A stretch of 42,003 bases of DNA from the NCBI RefSeq assembly GCF_902459665.1, contig NZ_CABPSL010000029.1, positions 1 through 42,003 of the forward strand, given 5' to 3'. This document shows, piece by piece, positions 30,076-40,229 of the stretch. Numbering within the stretch: position 1 is the first letter of the stretch; each line of letters begins with the position of its first letter. The notes beneath the pieces are model-generated. The model worked only from the letters and a program-made list of their open reading frames with translations, was not told where the DNA came from and searched no databases. The DNA is from Pandoraea cepalis. Lineage in GTDB: Bacteria > Pseudomonadota > Gammaproteobacteria > Burkholderiales > Burkholderiaceae. Both the position numbers and the translations under genes were made by a program.

Positions 30076-30948
30076 GTGAGCAACCTGCGATTCATGCGCA
30101 CTTTCATAGCGGTGGCGCGGTACGGCTCGTTCGCTTCGGCGGCCGAACGTCTGGCGATGACGCAGTCGGCGGTGAGCATGCAAATGCGCGCGCTGGAAGA
30201 GGAGTTCGGTCACGCAATATTCGATCGGGTGGGGCGTTCGATTGCACTCAACGCCATGGGCCGGGCGTTGCTGCCGCACGCGCAGTTGTTGCTGGCGCAA
30301 TACCAGAACATGCGCATATTGGCGTCCGGCATCGAGTCGCCCGTCGGCCCTGTCGCGATTGGTGCGATCGAGTCTGCGGTAAGCGCGTTGGCGCCCGCCG
30401 TGCTGCAGATCAAGCAGGCGCGCCCGGGCCTGGAGGTCTCGATCGTTACCGCGCGCTCGATGGAACTGACGGCCCAGCTCGACGCCGGTGATATTGATTG
30501 CGCGGTGCTGGTCGAGCCGCCGGGGCGTCGGCCCGCGGGGGTGCGCTGGACGCCCCTGTATCGCGAGCCTCTGGTGATGCTTGCCCCTTCCGGGATGAAG
30601 CAGGCGTTGAGCGCGCGGCTGCTGGCGACGGAACCCTTCCTGCGCTTCGACCACACACAACGCACGGGGGCGCTGATCGATCGCGCTTTGCGGCGTCAGC
30701 GCATCAAGGTCAATGAATTCCTGGAGTTGAGTTCCATTGAAGGCATTGTGGGACTGGTGCGCCAGGGGCTCGGCGTCACCGTCGTGCCAATGCTGCGCAA
30801 CGCCACGTGGGCGCAAGAAGACACCCTGCGCGTCGTCGCGCTGCCCGACGTGACCGAGCAACGTAGCATTGGTCTGCTGGCGCGCGCCCGCGACGACAAG
30901 ACCGGTATTACGAGCGTCATCGCCCAGCAGGTTCTCGCACAGGCGTGA
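30076..30948 (+). CDS. LysR-family transcriptional regulator
   Basis: The 290-residue regulator has the N-terminal winged helix-turn-helix (MRTFIAVARYGSFASAAERLAMTQSAVSMQM, shown in pieces elsewhere) and the standard LysR substrate-binding domain with PVGPVAIGAIESAVSALAP. I choose GTG at 30076 because a GAGGA ribosome site sits at 30066-30070 and the LysR fold begins right after; the frame is open to 30004. It faces away from the MHS transporter operon and probably controls it in response to its substrate. Confidence 0.88.
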   Translation: MSNLRFMRTFIAVARYGSFASAAERLAMTQSAVSMQMRALEEEFGHAIFDRVGRSIALNAMGRALLPHAQLLLAQYQNMRILASGIESPVGPVAIGAIESAVSALAPAVLQIKQARPGLEVSIVTARSMELTAQLDAGDIDCAVLVEPPGRRPAGVRWTPLYREPLVMLAPSGMKQALSARLLATEPFLRFDHTQRTGALIDRALRRQRIKVNEFLELSSIEGIVGLVRQGLGVTVVPMLRNATWAQEDTLRVVALPDVTEQRSIGLLARARDDKTGITSVIAQQVLAQA

Positions 30949-31141
30949 GTTTGCGGGCGGCCACGAGTCGCGTTGTCAAGCAAGCCCCGGACGAAGGGGC
31001 ATCGATCGGAATGTCGGCCTGACGATCGTGGCCGTACCTGAACCGATAGGACCCGAGGGGGAGGGCCGCTCCAATCTTGTGCGCGATGGGTGAGGGAGGC
31101 GGCCAGACCGAATGGGTCCGGTGAAGGCAGGCGCGCGACGC

Positions 31142-31846
31142 TCACACCGAGCGCGTCAGTCCGCCATCAACGCGAATGTTCTGGCCGGTGATGTACCCAC
31201 CGCCTTCCGACGCGAGGAACGCCACGGTCGCGGCGATCTCTTCCGCCGTGCCGTAGCGCTGCATCGGAACGCTCTCACGGCGTGTTTCTTGCTGCGGCAG
31301 ACTGTCGATCCAGCCCGGCAGCACATTGTTCATTCGGACGTTGTCCTTCGCGTACTTGTCCGCAAACAGCTTCGTGAATGATGCCAGACCGGCGCGAAAC
31401 ACCGCGGAAGTCGGAAACATGTCGCTCGGCTCGAACGCCCACGCCGTCGAGATGTTGATGATCGCGCCCGCGCCTTGCTTCTGCATGATCGGTGTCACCA
31501 GCCGCGTCGGGCGGATCACGTTCATCAGATAGGTGTCCATGCCGCGATGCCAGTCGTCGTCGGTAATCTCCAGAATCGGCGCTCTCGGACCGTGACCTGC
31601 GCTGTTGACCAGCACATCGATACGTCCCCAGCGTTCGACGGCCAGCTCGACCAGCGTCGCCAGCGCTTCGTTCGATTGATTCGACCCCGTCACGCCCACG
31701 CCACCCAGCGCCGTGGCCAGGGCCTCGCCCTTGCCCGACGACGACAGGATGCCGACTTTGAAGCCATCTGCCGCGAGACGCCGCGCCGCGGCAGCGCCCA
31801 TGCCACTGCCGCCCGCCGTAATCAACGCCACTTTTTCCACTGTCAT
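31142..31846 (-). CDS. SDR-family protein lacking the canonical Tyr/Lys
   Basis: The 234-residue protein is a short-chain dehydrogenase/reductase by fold, with the nucleotide-binding TAGGSGMGAAAARRLAADG, the NSAG motif (VLVNSAGHG), the Ser-bearing INISTAWAFEP, and the C-terminal IRVDGGLTRSV. At the catalytic YxxxK position it reads TSAVFRAGL, so Thr replaces Tyr and Phe replaces Lys. Similar proteins with this variant exist in my recollection, so this is probably a subfamily and not a mutation. Oxidoreductase activity is doubtful. Single gene, start at 31846 (MTVEKVALI) with an AGG site upstream. Confidence 0.82.
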   Translation of the reverse strand: MTVEKVALITAGGSGMGAAAARRLAADGFKVGILSSSGKGEALATALGGVGVTGSNQSNEALATLVELAVERWGRIDVLVNSAGHGPRAPILEITDDDWHRGMDTYLMNVIRPTRLVTPIMQKQGAGAIINISTAWAFEPSDMFPTSAVFRAGLASFTKLFADKYAKDNVRMNNVLPGWIDSLPQQETRRESVPMQRYGTAEEIAATVAFLASEGGGYITGQNIRVDGGLTRSV

Positions 31847-32043
31847 ACCGATAACCTCCAGAGACGCCGGCATGCCCACAACGGCAGCCCGCATTACGAT
31901 TCGCGTCTGAAAGCGTAACATCTCGGCGCATCCCCGATGACACATCAGCGCGCTAGTTCGATGAGGCGCTGGCCGCGCGCTCGGCCACAGGGGATTGCGA
32001 CAAACGGTCATCGCGTTGCGTCGCTTGCGGGTGGGGAGGCGCT

Positions 32044-32715
32044 ATGCGCCCTGGCAAGACAATGGCGCATACCGCGAGTGACTTCGTGTCATCATATGGC
32101 ATGGTCCAGATCCCACTCTTCCCGCTTGGCAACGCCCTGTTTCCTGCTGGGGTGTTGCATCTGCGCATCTTCGAGGTGCGCTATCTCGACATGATCAAGC
32201 GATGTCTCGCCGATGGCACCGAATTTGGTGTGGTCGTCCTGCGCAAGGGCAGCGAGGTACGCTTGCCCGACGGCGTCGAGGAGCCCGCCATGATCGGCAC
32301 GATGGCGCGCATCGACGACTGGCGCGCGACCATGCCGTCGCTGCTCGAGCTCGTGTGCCGTGGCACGACCAAGTTTCGGCTCGCGTCCGTCGAGCAGGGG
32401 AAGTACGGGCTTTGGACGGGCGAAGCGCAAATGCTGCCGGACGATGTCAACATCGCCATCCCCGATAACTTGCAGATCAGTGCCGACACACTGGGCAAGC
32501 TGATTGCCGGCTTGCAGCGCGACCCGGCACGCGCGGCAAAATTGCCGCTCGCACCGCCGTACCGTCTGGACGAGTGCGGGTGGGTTGCGGATCGATGGGC
32601 CGAGTTGTTGCCGCTGCCGCCGCACGAGAAAGAGGCCCTGCTGGGCATCGTCGATCCGGCGGCGCGTCTGTCGCGCATTCAGGCGTTCCTGACCGATCAC
32701 GGCGTGCTGTCCTGA
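32044..32715 (+). CDS. Lon N-terminal (LON substrate-binding) domain protein
   Basis: The 223-residue protein has a stand-alone LON N-terminal domain: MVQIPLFPLGNALFPAGVL, then LRIFEVRYLDMI, and a helical C-terminal half. It has no ATPase or protease domain. Such proteins are common in proteobacteria; their role is unknown, perhaps recognising hydrophobic or damaged proteins. I keep the ATG at 32044 because a GGGGAGG ribosome site lies 5 bases upstream; the conserved domain begins at 32101, which is the alternative start. Confidence 0.82.
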   Translation: MRPGKTMAHTASDFVSSYGMVQIPLFPLGNALFPAGVLHLRIFEVRYLDMIKRCLADGTEFGVVVLRKGSEVRLPDGVEEPAMIGTMARIDDWRATMPSLLELVCRGTTKFRLASVEQGKYGLWTGEAQMLPDDVNIAIPDNLQISADTLGKLIAGLQRDPARAAKLPLAPPYRLDECGWVADRWAELLPLPPHEKEALLGIVDPAARLSRIQAFLTDHGVLS

Positions 32716-32796
32716 GCGCCGACCCGGGCAGGGTCCGGGCGTTCGTTTCGTCAAAGCCGGCCAGACAGGCGATAATGCCGCCTGCAACGTCTTTCC

Positions 32797-33732
32797 ATGC
32801 CGACGTTCCGCGTCGTGCCGCAGCCAGCGGCGCCGGGGGCGGCGGCATCGTCACAGAAATCCATGACAGTCCAGATCAACGAAGAACTCAAGGCGTACAT
32901 CGATCCGCTCACGCCTGATGAATATGCGGCGCTCGAACAGAGCCTGCTGGCCGAGGGATGCCGCGACGCCCTTGTACTGTGGGGCGACGTGCTGGTCGAC
33001 GGCCACAATCGCTACGCGATTTGCCGCAAGCACAACATCGAATTCCGTACGGTGCAGAACCTCTCGTTCAAGTCCATGGACGACGTGCGCCTGTGGATGA
33101 TCGACAATCATCTGGGCCGGCGCAGCGTGTCCGATTACCAGCGCGGCGTGCTGGCGTTGCGCAAGAAGACCATTCTCGAAGCCCGCACCGGTAGCGACAA
33201 TCCGGCGCAAGCCGAGGCGCCGCCGGCCGCTTCGGCGAGCGATGCGGCTGAGGCAATGGGGACCAATGCGTCGATCCCCGCGCATACGATGGCGCTCACG
33301 CGCGCGGCGTTGGCGCGTGCGGCGCGATTGTCGAGCAATACGCTGGGGCAGATCGAGCAGATCCACACGGCGGCGGCGCCGGAGCTGGTGGATGCCGTCA
33401 AACGTGGGGAGGTGTCGATCAACGCGGCCGCGGCCGTCTCGACCTTGCCGCAGGCGGCACAGGTGGCCGCGGTGGTCGCTGGCAAGCAGGAGTTGCGTGA
33501 GCTGGCGCGTCAGGTGCGTGAGGCGCGTCCGGTCAAGCCACGCAAGCGGAAGGACGACGAGATCGCTGACGAAGACGACGGCACGCCGCCGTGGGATACC
33601 ACTGCGGAGCCGACCGACGAACTCACGCGTCTGTCAAAGGAACTCAAAGCCATGACCGCCGAGCGCGATGCGCTCAAGAAGCGGGTGGCCCATCTGACCA
33701 TTGCGCTGGCGGAGGCGCGAGCGGGCAAGTAA
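32797..33732 (+). CDS. ParB/Srx-fold nuclease-like DNA-binding protein (orphan)
   Basis: The 311-residue protein has a ParB N-terminal-like domain at about residues 30-95 with the DGHNRYAICRKHNI signature, then a helical DNA-binding-like region (RRSVSDYQRGVLALRKK), an Ala-rich linker, a helical segment, and a C-terminal coiled coil (ELTRLSKELKAMTAERDAL) of about 40 residues. No ParA gene is adjacent, so it is not a standard partition protein. The domain also fits a transcription regulator or a phage/plasmid-type ParB-like protein. Start uncertain: ATG 32863 (MTVQINEEL) is an alternative. It ends 2 bases before the GntR gene, suggesting co-transcription. Confidence 0.75.
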   Translation: MPTFRVVPQPAAPGAAASSQKSMTVQINEELKAYIDPLTPDEYAALEQSLLAEGCRDALVLWGDVLVDGHNRYAICRKHNIEFRTVQNLSFKSMDDVRLWMIDNHLGRRSVSDYQRGVLALRKKTILEARTGSDNPAQAEAPPAASASDAAEAMGTNASIPAHTMALTRAALARAARLSSNTLGQIEQIHTAAAPELVDAVKRGEVSINAAAAVSTLPQAAQVAAVVAGKQELRELARQVREARPVKPRKRKDDEIADEDDGTPPWDTTAEPTDELTRLSKELKAMTAERDALKKRVAHLTIALAEARAGK

Positions 33733-33734
33733 GT

Positions 33735-34406
33735 ATGCGAACACCCAGATCCCAAGCCCTTCATGAGGCCATCCGCGACACGCTGCGAGACGAAATCTTG
33801 CGCGGCGTGCTCCCGGGTGGGTATCAACTGCGTCAGGAAGCCCTGGCTGAGCGTTTCAACGCAAGCCGGGTGCCGGTGCGCGAAGCGTTGCGGCAATTGG
33901 AAGCGGAGGGGTTGGTTACCCACCCTCTGAACCGTGGCGCGACCGTGACGAGCATGAACCTCGAGCTATTGTGCGAGTTGCTCGACATTCGTGTCGCGCT
34001 CGAATGCCATGCCGCGAAGCTTGCCGTGCCCAACATGGCGGAGCGCGACTTCCAGGGGATGGAACAGATCCTGGCGGACTATTCGGCGTCCGAAGCCGTC
34101 TCGGAATGGGCCGAATACAACCGACGTTTCCATCTTGCGCTGTCGGCGCCCGCCAACAACCGCCGTTTGCGGATGCTCGTCGAAGCCTACTGCCTGAACA
34201 CCGACCGCTACTCGCATCTGGCGATGTCGCAGGCGACCGGCAAAGAGAACCCGCAGCACGATCACTACGAAATTCTCGCGGCATGCCGGCGTCGCGACGT
34301 GGGGGCGGTCGTGTCCCTGCTCGAGGCGCATATCCTCGCCACCCGTAACGAAATCAAGGCGATGGCGCGCGAAGACGCCAGCTTCCTCCCGCAGGCTGCT
34401 GTCTGA
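33735..34406 (+). CDS. GntR-family (FCD subfamily) transcriptional regulator
   Basis: The 223-residue regulator has an N-terminal winged helix (LRDEILRGVLPGGYQLRQ, then LAERFNASRVPVREALRQLEAEGLV, shown in parts) and a C-terminal FCD ligand domain with the metal-binding pattern Asp/His (ELLDIRVALE, NRRFHLAL, DHYEIL). FCD regulators usually bind organic acids and repress catabolic genes. Its nearest candidate target is unknown; it is 3 kb from the allantoin cluster. An FCD-type operator-like sequence lies upstream of puuE. Confidence 0.88.
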   Translation: MRTPRSQALHEAIRDTLRDEILRGVLPGGYQLRQEALAERFNASRVPVREALRQLEAEGLVTHPLNRGATVTSMNLELLCELLDIRVALECHAAKLAVPNMAERDFQGMEQILADYSASEAVSEWAEYNRRFHLALSAPANNRRLRMLVEAYCLNTDRYSHLAMSQATGKENPQHDHYEILAACRRRDVGAVVSLLEAHILATRNEIKAMAREDASFLPQAAV

Positions 34407-34592
34407 GTCGCCCCTGTCGATCACAGCGGTCGACGCCCCGATTCGCGCTTATTTGTGAATTCAGTGCACGAATCTTGTTCGTCTGAGGGGGCTTCTTGTG
34501 CGTGCGCGAATCCGGGACACTGTGCGCTTCCGTCGCGCCGTTCAACGGGCGTTGATTTCCTTGGCGCGACGCATCTGACAGGAGTTGCACTC

Positions 34593-35396
34593 ATGAGTCT
34601 TCCCGCCTTTGGCCTCGGCACGTTCCGTTTGAAGGGGCAAACCGTCGTCGATACCGTTACCCAGGCGCTCGCGCTGGGATACCGCGCGATCGACACCGCG
34701 CAGATCTACGAGAACGAAGCCGACATCGGGCACGCACTGACGGCATCGGGCGTCAAGCGTGACGCGTTGCATCTGACCACCAAGATCTGGGTCGACAACT
34801 TTTCCCGTGACAAGTTGATTCCGAGCCTGAAGGACAGTCTCTCGAAGCTCGGCACCGACCGGGTCGATCTCACGCTGATTCACTGGCCGTCGCCCGCCAA
34901 TGCAGTGCCGATGGCGGAATATCTTGGCGCGTTGCGCGAAGCCCGCGAGCAGGGCTTGACCCGTGCCATCGGCGTGTCCAACTTCACCATTGCGCTGCTG
35001 CAGCAGGCCATTGGCATTGTTGGGCCGGGCGAGCTGGCGACCTTGCAGATCGAGCTGAGTCCATACCTGCAGAACCGCAAACTGGCGGAATTTGCGCGTT
35101 CGCAGGGCGTTCACGTCACGTCATACATGACGCTGGCGTACGGAAAAGTTTTGAACGATCCGGTGCTCGTGAAAATTGCCGAGGCGCACGAGGCGACCAC
35201 GGCGCAAGTCGCGCTGGCCTGGGCGATGCAGCAGGGATACGCCGTCATTCCGTCGTCCACCAAGCGCGAGAATCTGGCGAGCAACATGAAGGCGTGCGAC
35301 CTGAGGCTAAGCAATGACGACATGGCACGGATCGCCACGCTCGATCGCAACGAGCGTCAGGCCAATCCGGCGTCGCTCGCGCCCGCTTGGGACTGA
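34593..35396 (+). CDS. Aldo/keto reductase (DkgB-like)
   Basis: The 267-residue TIM-barrel oxidoreductase has the AKR signature with the catalytic Asp and Tyr in [16 protein letters not shown], Lys in LHLTTKIW, and His in [10 protein letters not shown]. It also has [13 protein letters not shown] and the C-terminal NADPH-binding [14 protein letters not shown]. It resembles 2,5-diketo-D-gluconate reductase B, which reduces alpha-keto aldehydes such as methylglyoxal; the exact substrate is not known. An AGGAG site at 34580-34584 supports the start at 34593. The gap from the GntR gene (34407-34592) shows no gene. Confidence 0.9.
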   Translation: MSLPAFGLGTFRLKGQTVVDTVTQALALGYRAIDTAQIYENEADIGHALTASGVKRDALHLTTKIWVDNFSRDKLIPSLKDSLSKLGTDRVDLTLIHWPSPANAVPMAEYLGALREAREQGLTRAIGVSNFTIALLQQAIGIVGPGELATLQIELSPYLQNRKLAEFARSQGVHVTSYMTLAYGKVLNDPVLVKIAEAHEATTAQVALAWAMQQGYAVIPSSTKRENLASNMKACDLRLSNDDMARIATLDRNERQANPASLAPAWD

Positions 35397-35501
35397 AATA
35401 CGCGCGAGTCGGGAGATTGCGGGTGCGGCGGGGGATTGCGGAGCGCGCGCTCGATGTGTGACGGTGGCGGGGCGTGTGCGAGAATAGCGCATTGCCGATA
35501 G

Positions 35502-37048
<1,547 letters not shown>

Positions 37049-37100
37049 TTTCCAAGCGAGCGCCGACTGAGCGTTCGATAAAGCGGCATAGCGGCAAGCG

Positions 37101-37141
37101 AAAGCACGCCGGGTCGAAACAACGGCCCGGCGTGCTTTTTT
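37101..37141 (+). terminator. Strong intrinsic terminator after ldcA
   Basis: AAAGCACGCCGGG (37101-37113) pairs with CCCGGCGTGCTTT (37126-37138) around a 12-base loop, then Ts run to 37141. It isolates the purine cluster from tadA-ldcA. Confidence 0.9.
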
Positions 37142-37216
37142 GTTGTTGCGTCGATTGACGTCTATTGGGCGATGTTGCGTGATTTTTTGCGTTATTTGAC
37201 GGTGTTTTTGGTAGGT

Positions 37217-37226
37217 TTGTCGACAA
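37217..37226. promoter_or_regulatory. TTGTCGACAA palindrome upstream of puuE (candidate GntR/FCD operator)
   Basis: A perfect 10-bp palindrome, TTGTCGACAA, lies 190 bases before puuE and is flanked by a partial outer repeat (TTTTGG at 37205-37210 and CCAAAA at 37227-37232). This matches the T-x-GT...AC-x-A style of FCD-class GntR operators. The GntR gene at 33735 is a candidate binder. No other gene or clear promoter is seen in 37142-37415. Confidence 0.4.
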
Positions 37227-37415
37227 CCAAAATCTACGGGCGGGGAGGGGGCCGAATGAGCTCGGGCGAAGGAGTACGCGTGAACGGGCGGGGCCGTGCG
37301 GGGGCGACTATACGTTTAAGCACAGCCTGAATATCCGAATCTGGCTATGTTTCCGCGGGATGGATTTGGCTACACTGCTTCGATCATTTCGCCATTCCCC
37401 GAATGCCAGGACACC

Positions 37416-38360
37416 ATGGCCAGCCACATTGCAAGTTCCAGCGACTATCCGCGCGACCTCATCGGTTATGGCCGTCACGTACCGTTTGCCGACTGGCCGG
37501 GGCGTGCGCGCATTGCCGTTCAGTTCGTTCTGAATTACGAAGAAGGCGGCGAGAACTGTGTATTGCACGGCGATCGCGCGTCCGAGCAATTCCTGTCCGA
37601 GATCATTGGCGCGGCGGCGTACGAAGCGCGTCACATGAGCATGGAGTCCATTTACGAATATGGGTCGCGGGCGGGCGTGTGGCGCATCTTGCGCGAATTC
37701 GAGCGCCGCGGGCTTCCGTTGACCGTGTTTGGCGTGGCGATGGCCATGCAGCGTCATCCTGAGGTGACAGCCGCTTTTCAGGAATTGGGGCATGAGATCG
37801 CGTGTCACGGGTGGCGCTGGATTCACTACCAGAACATGGACGAGGCGACAGAGCGCGAGCACATGCGCATCGCGATCGACCTCTTCAAGGCAATGACGGG
37901 CAGCGCGCCGCTTGGCTGGTACACGGGTCGTGACAGCCCGAATACGCGGCGTCTGGTGGTCGAGCAGGGCGGGTTCGTGTACGACTCCGACAACTATGGC
38001 GACGACCTGCCATTCTGGACACAGGTGCGGACCGGCACGGGCGACGTCAAGCCTCACCTTGTCGTGCCTTACACCCTCGATTCCAACGACATGCGCTTCG
38101 CGGCACCGCAGGGCTTCAATACGGCGGATCACTTCTTCCATTATCTGCGCGATGCGTTTGACGTCTTGTATGCGGAAGGGGACGAGGCACCGAAGATGTT
38201 GTCGGTGGGCATGCATTGCCGCTTGCTGGGTCGCCCAGGGCGATTTGCGGCGTTGCAGCGATTCCTCGATCACATTGAGAAACATGATCGTGTGTGGGTG
38301 TGTCGTCGTATCGACGTGGCACGTCACTGGCAGACGCGCCATCCGTACGTGGCGGCGTGA
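37416..38360 (+). CDS. puuE: Allantoinase PuuE (polysaccharide-deacetylase fold)
   Basis: PuuE opens the hydantoin ring of allantoin to allantoate without a metal ion, unlike the AllB type. The 314-residue product has the family start YPRDLIGYGRHVPFADWPG, the IAVQFVLNYEEGGEN segment, the ESIYEYGSRAGVWRI run, the HEIACHGWRWIHYQNM region, and the YDSDNYGDDLPFW segment. The deacetylase-fold NodB domain is recognisable but with altered metal ligands, as typical of PuuE. The start at 37416 fits the family length; the frame is open to 37347. It is first in the purine cluster. Confidence 0.92.
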   Translation: MASHIASSSDYPRDLIGYGRHVPFADWPGRARIAVQFVLNYEEGGENCVLHGDRASEQFLSEIIGAAAYEARHMSMESIYEYGSRAGVWRILREFERRGLPLTVFGVAMAMQRHPEVTAAFQELGHEIACHGWRWIHYQNMDEATEREHMRIAIDLFKAMTGSAPLGWYTGRDSPNTRRLVVEQGGFVYDSDNYGDDLPFWTQVRTGTGDVKPHLVVPYTLDSNDMRFAAPQGFNTADHFFHYLRDAFDVLYAEGDEAPKMLSVGMHCRLLGRPGRFAALQRFLDHIEKHDRVWVCRRIDVARHWQTRHPYVAA

Positions 38361-38494
38361 GCGAGCAGATTTGGGTGAGGCGGCTACGTTGGGAACCGGC
38401 GTGGTCACTGGTAGAAATTTGAATCCGAAAGGCGTCACTCGGCTGTGCGAAAAGCATGGCGGGGCGCCACCTTTGTTCTCCGGGAGAGCAGTGA

Positions 38495-39028
38495 ATGAAC
38501 GCCCCGTTGTCTATGACCCAACGTACCGTTGCCGAACTGTCGGCGTTGCCCCGTGCCGAGTTCGTTGCGGCGCTCGACGGCATCTTCGAGCATTCGCCTT
38601 GGGTGGCCGAAGCGGCTTGGGACGACCGTCCGTTTGCCACCGTCGAGGCGTTGCAGGACGCCATGTGTCAGGCCGTCATCGATGCTGGCGAAGGCCCTCA
38701 GCTCGACCTCATCCGTGCTCACCCCGAATTGGCGGGCAAAGCGGCCGTGCGAGGCGAACTGACGGCCGAGTCCACGCGTGAGCAAGCGGGGGCGGGGCTG
38801 GACCAGTGCAGTGCCGACGAATTTGCGCGCCTGACCGAACTCAACGACGCGTACAAAGCCAAGTTCGGGTTCCCGTACATTCTGGCGGTGCGTGGGCATA
38901 CGCGTGCCAGCATCATCGAAAACTTCGCGGCGCGCGTTGCAAACAGCCGGGCGGACGAGATCGACGAATGCTTGCGACAGATCTTCCGTATCGCCGGATT
39001 CCGTCTGCAGGATCTGGTTCGCGACTGA
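38495..39028 (+). CDS. uraD: OHCU decarboxylase
   Basis: UraD decarboxylates 2-oxo-4-hydroxy-4-carboxy-5-ureidoimidazoline to S-allantoin, the last step of uric acid oxidation. The 177-residue all-helical protein has the signature [11 protein letters not shown], where His and Glu-type residues act in catalysis, and the [17 protein letters not shown] run. It follows puuE after 134 bases without a terminator, and the stereochemically correct allantoin it yields feeds PuuE. Uricase and HIU hydrolase, which act before it, are not in the window. An alternative start is MTQRT at 38513. Confidence 0.93.
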   Translation: MNAPLSMTQRTVAELSALPRAEFVAALDGIFEHSPWVAEAAWDDRPFATVEALQDAMCQAVIDAGEGPQLDLIRAHPELAGKAAVRGELTAESTREQAGAGLDQCSADEFARLTELNDAYKAKFGFPYILAVRGHTRASIIENFAARVANSRADEIDECLRQIFRIAGFRLQDLVRD

Positions 39029-39129
39029 ACCGTAAGGAGACTGGGCGGATAGTGTCGGCCCGAGTGGTTTCCGTCCGTTGCAACCCGATTCGTTCCGTTT
39101 CAGACATTACCCAGCATCAAGGAGTTGGC

Positions 39130-40152
39130 ATGGCCCTCGCCCCGCAAGACCCGAACGCACCGGAATTTGTGCGCCGTTACGTCAACTTGGCTGATCCGCG
39201 CCTGGGTGCGCAGGCGTTGGAGGCCAGCGACGAGTTTTTCGCGGCCAAGGAGCGCATGCTCAACCCTGAGCCGGCCGTGTTCATCCCTGGCAAATACGAC
39301 GACAACGGCAAGTGGATGGATGGTTGGGAGACACGTCGCAAGCGTGTGAACGGCTACGACTGGTGTGTGGTCAAGCTGGCGCGACCGGGCGTGTTGTTTG
39401 GCGTTGACCTCGACACCAGCCACTTCACCGGCAACTTTCCGCCGGCCGCGTCGCTCGAGGGTTGCCACAGCCCGGACGGCGCTCCGGGCGAGTCGGCCGA
39501 GTGGTTCGAATTGCTGGCGTCGACCAGCTTGCAGGGCAATGCTCACCACTACCATGCGATCACCAACCCGCGTGCGGTGACCCATGTGCGAGTGAACCTG
39601 TACCCCGATGGTGGCCTGGCGCGTTTGCGCGTGTATGGGTTGCCGCAGAGCGATTGGGCGCGACGCTCGCGTGACGAGTTGATCGACCTCATCGCGATGG
39701 AGAATGGCGGTTACGTCGTCGCGGCGAACAACCAGCATTTCGGGATGGCGTCGAACCTGTTGATGCCGGGCCGGGGGGTGAACATGGGCGATGGGTGGGA
39801 GACGCGTCGACGTCGTGAGCCGGGCAACGACTGGGCGATCATTGCGTTGGCGCAGCCGGGCGAGATTGCGAAGATCGAAGTGGACACGGCGCACTTCAAG
39901 GGCAACTTCCCGGATCGTTGTTCCATTCAGGCGGCGTATGTGACGGGCGGCACCGAGCAGTCCCTGATTACGCAGTCGATGTTCTGGCCTGAGCTGTTGC
40001 CTGAGCAGAAATTGGCGATGGACAAGCAATTCAGCTTTGAGGAGCAGGTACAGAGGCTGGGGGCGATCACGCACATTCGCTTCAACATCATTCCGGACGG
40101 GGGTGTATCGCGTTTGCGATTGTGGGGCCGGTTGAGCGAAAAGAAAGCGTAA
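39130..40152 (+). CDS. alc: Allantoicase
   Basis: Allantoicase splits allantoate into S-ureidoglycolate and urea. The 340-residue protein is built from two repeated beta-sandwich halves. The first has [20 protein letters not shown] and [14 protein letters not shown]; the second repeats this as [20 protein letters not shown] and [12 protein letters not shown]. The ATG at 39130 has an AAGGAG ribosome site 6 bases upstream, and an internal frame opens further back without family support. It follows uraD by about 100 bases. Confidence 0.95.
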   Translation: MALAPQDPNAPEFVRRYVNLADPRLGAQALEASDEFFAAKERMLNPEPAVFIPGKYDDNGKWMDGWETRRKRVNGYDWCVVKLARPGVLFGVDLDTSHFTGNFPPAASLEGCHSPDGAPGESAEWFELLASTSLQGNAHHYHAITNPRAVTHVRVNLYPDGGLARLRVYGLPQSDWARRSRDELIDLIAMENGGYVVAANNQHFGMASNLLMPGRGVNMGDGWETRRRREPGNDWAIIALAQPGEIAKIEVDTAHFKGNFPDRCSIQAAYVTGGTEQSLITQSMFWPELLPEQKLAMDKQFSFEEQVQRLGAITHIRFNIIPDGGVSRLRLWGRLSEKKA

Positions 40153-40164
40153 GCGTGAATGAAT

Positions 40165-40196
40165 CCCTCTCGCGGTCGGCGACGTTTGCGAGAGGG
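40165..40196 (+). other. Intercistronic hairpin between alc and allA
   Basis: CCCTCTCGC (40165-40173) pairs perfectly with GCGAGAGGG (40188-40196) around a 14-base loop. An A-rich stretch follows, not a T-run, so it is not a terminator. It may stabilise the alc message or tune allA translation; the allA ribosome site (AAAGGAGAG) starts about 20 bases downstream. Confidence 0.45.
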
Positions 40197-40229
40197 GGAA
40201 ATGAAAAAGGGAAAAAAAAGGAGAGTGAC

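Noticed and set aside
32797-33732. Calling the ParB-like gene a chromosome partition protein
   Set aside because: There is no ParA partner or parS-like site in view, and the DGHNRY signature differs from the canonical ParB box.
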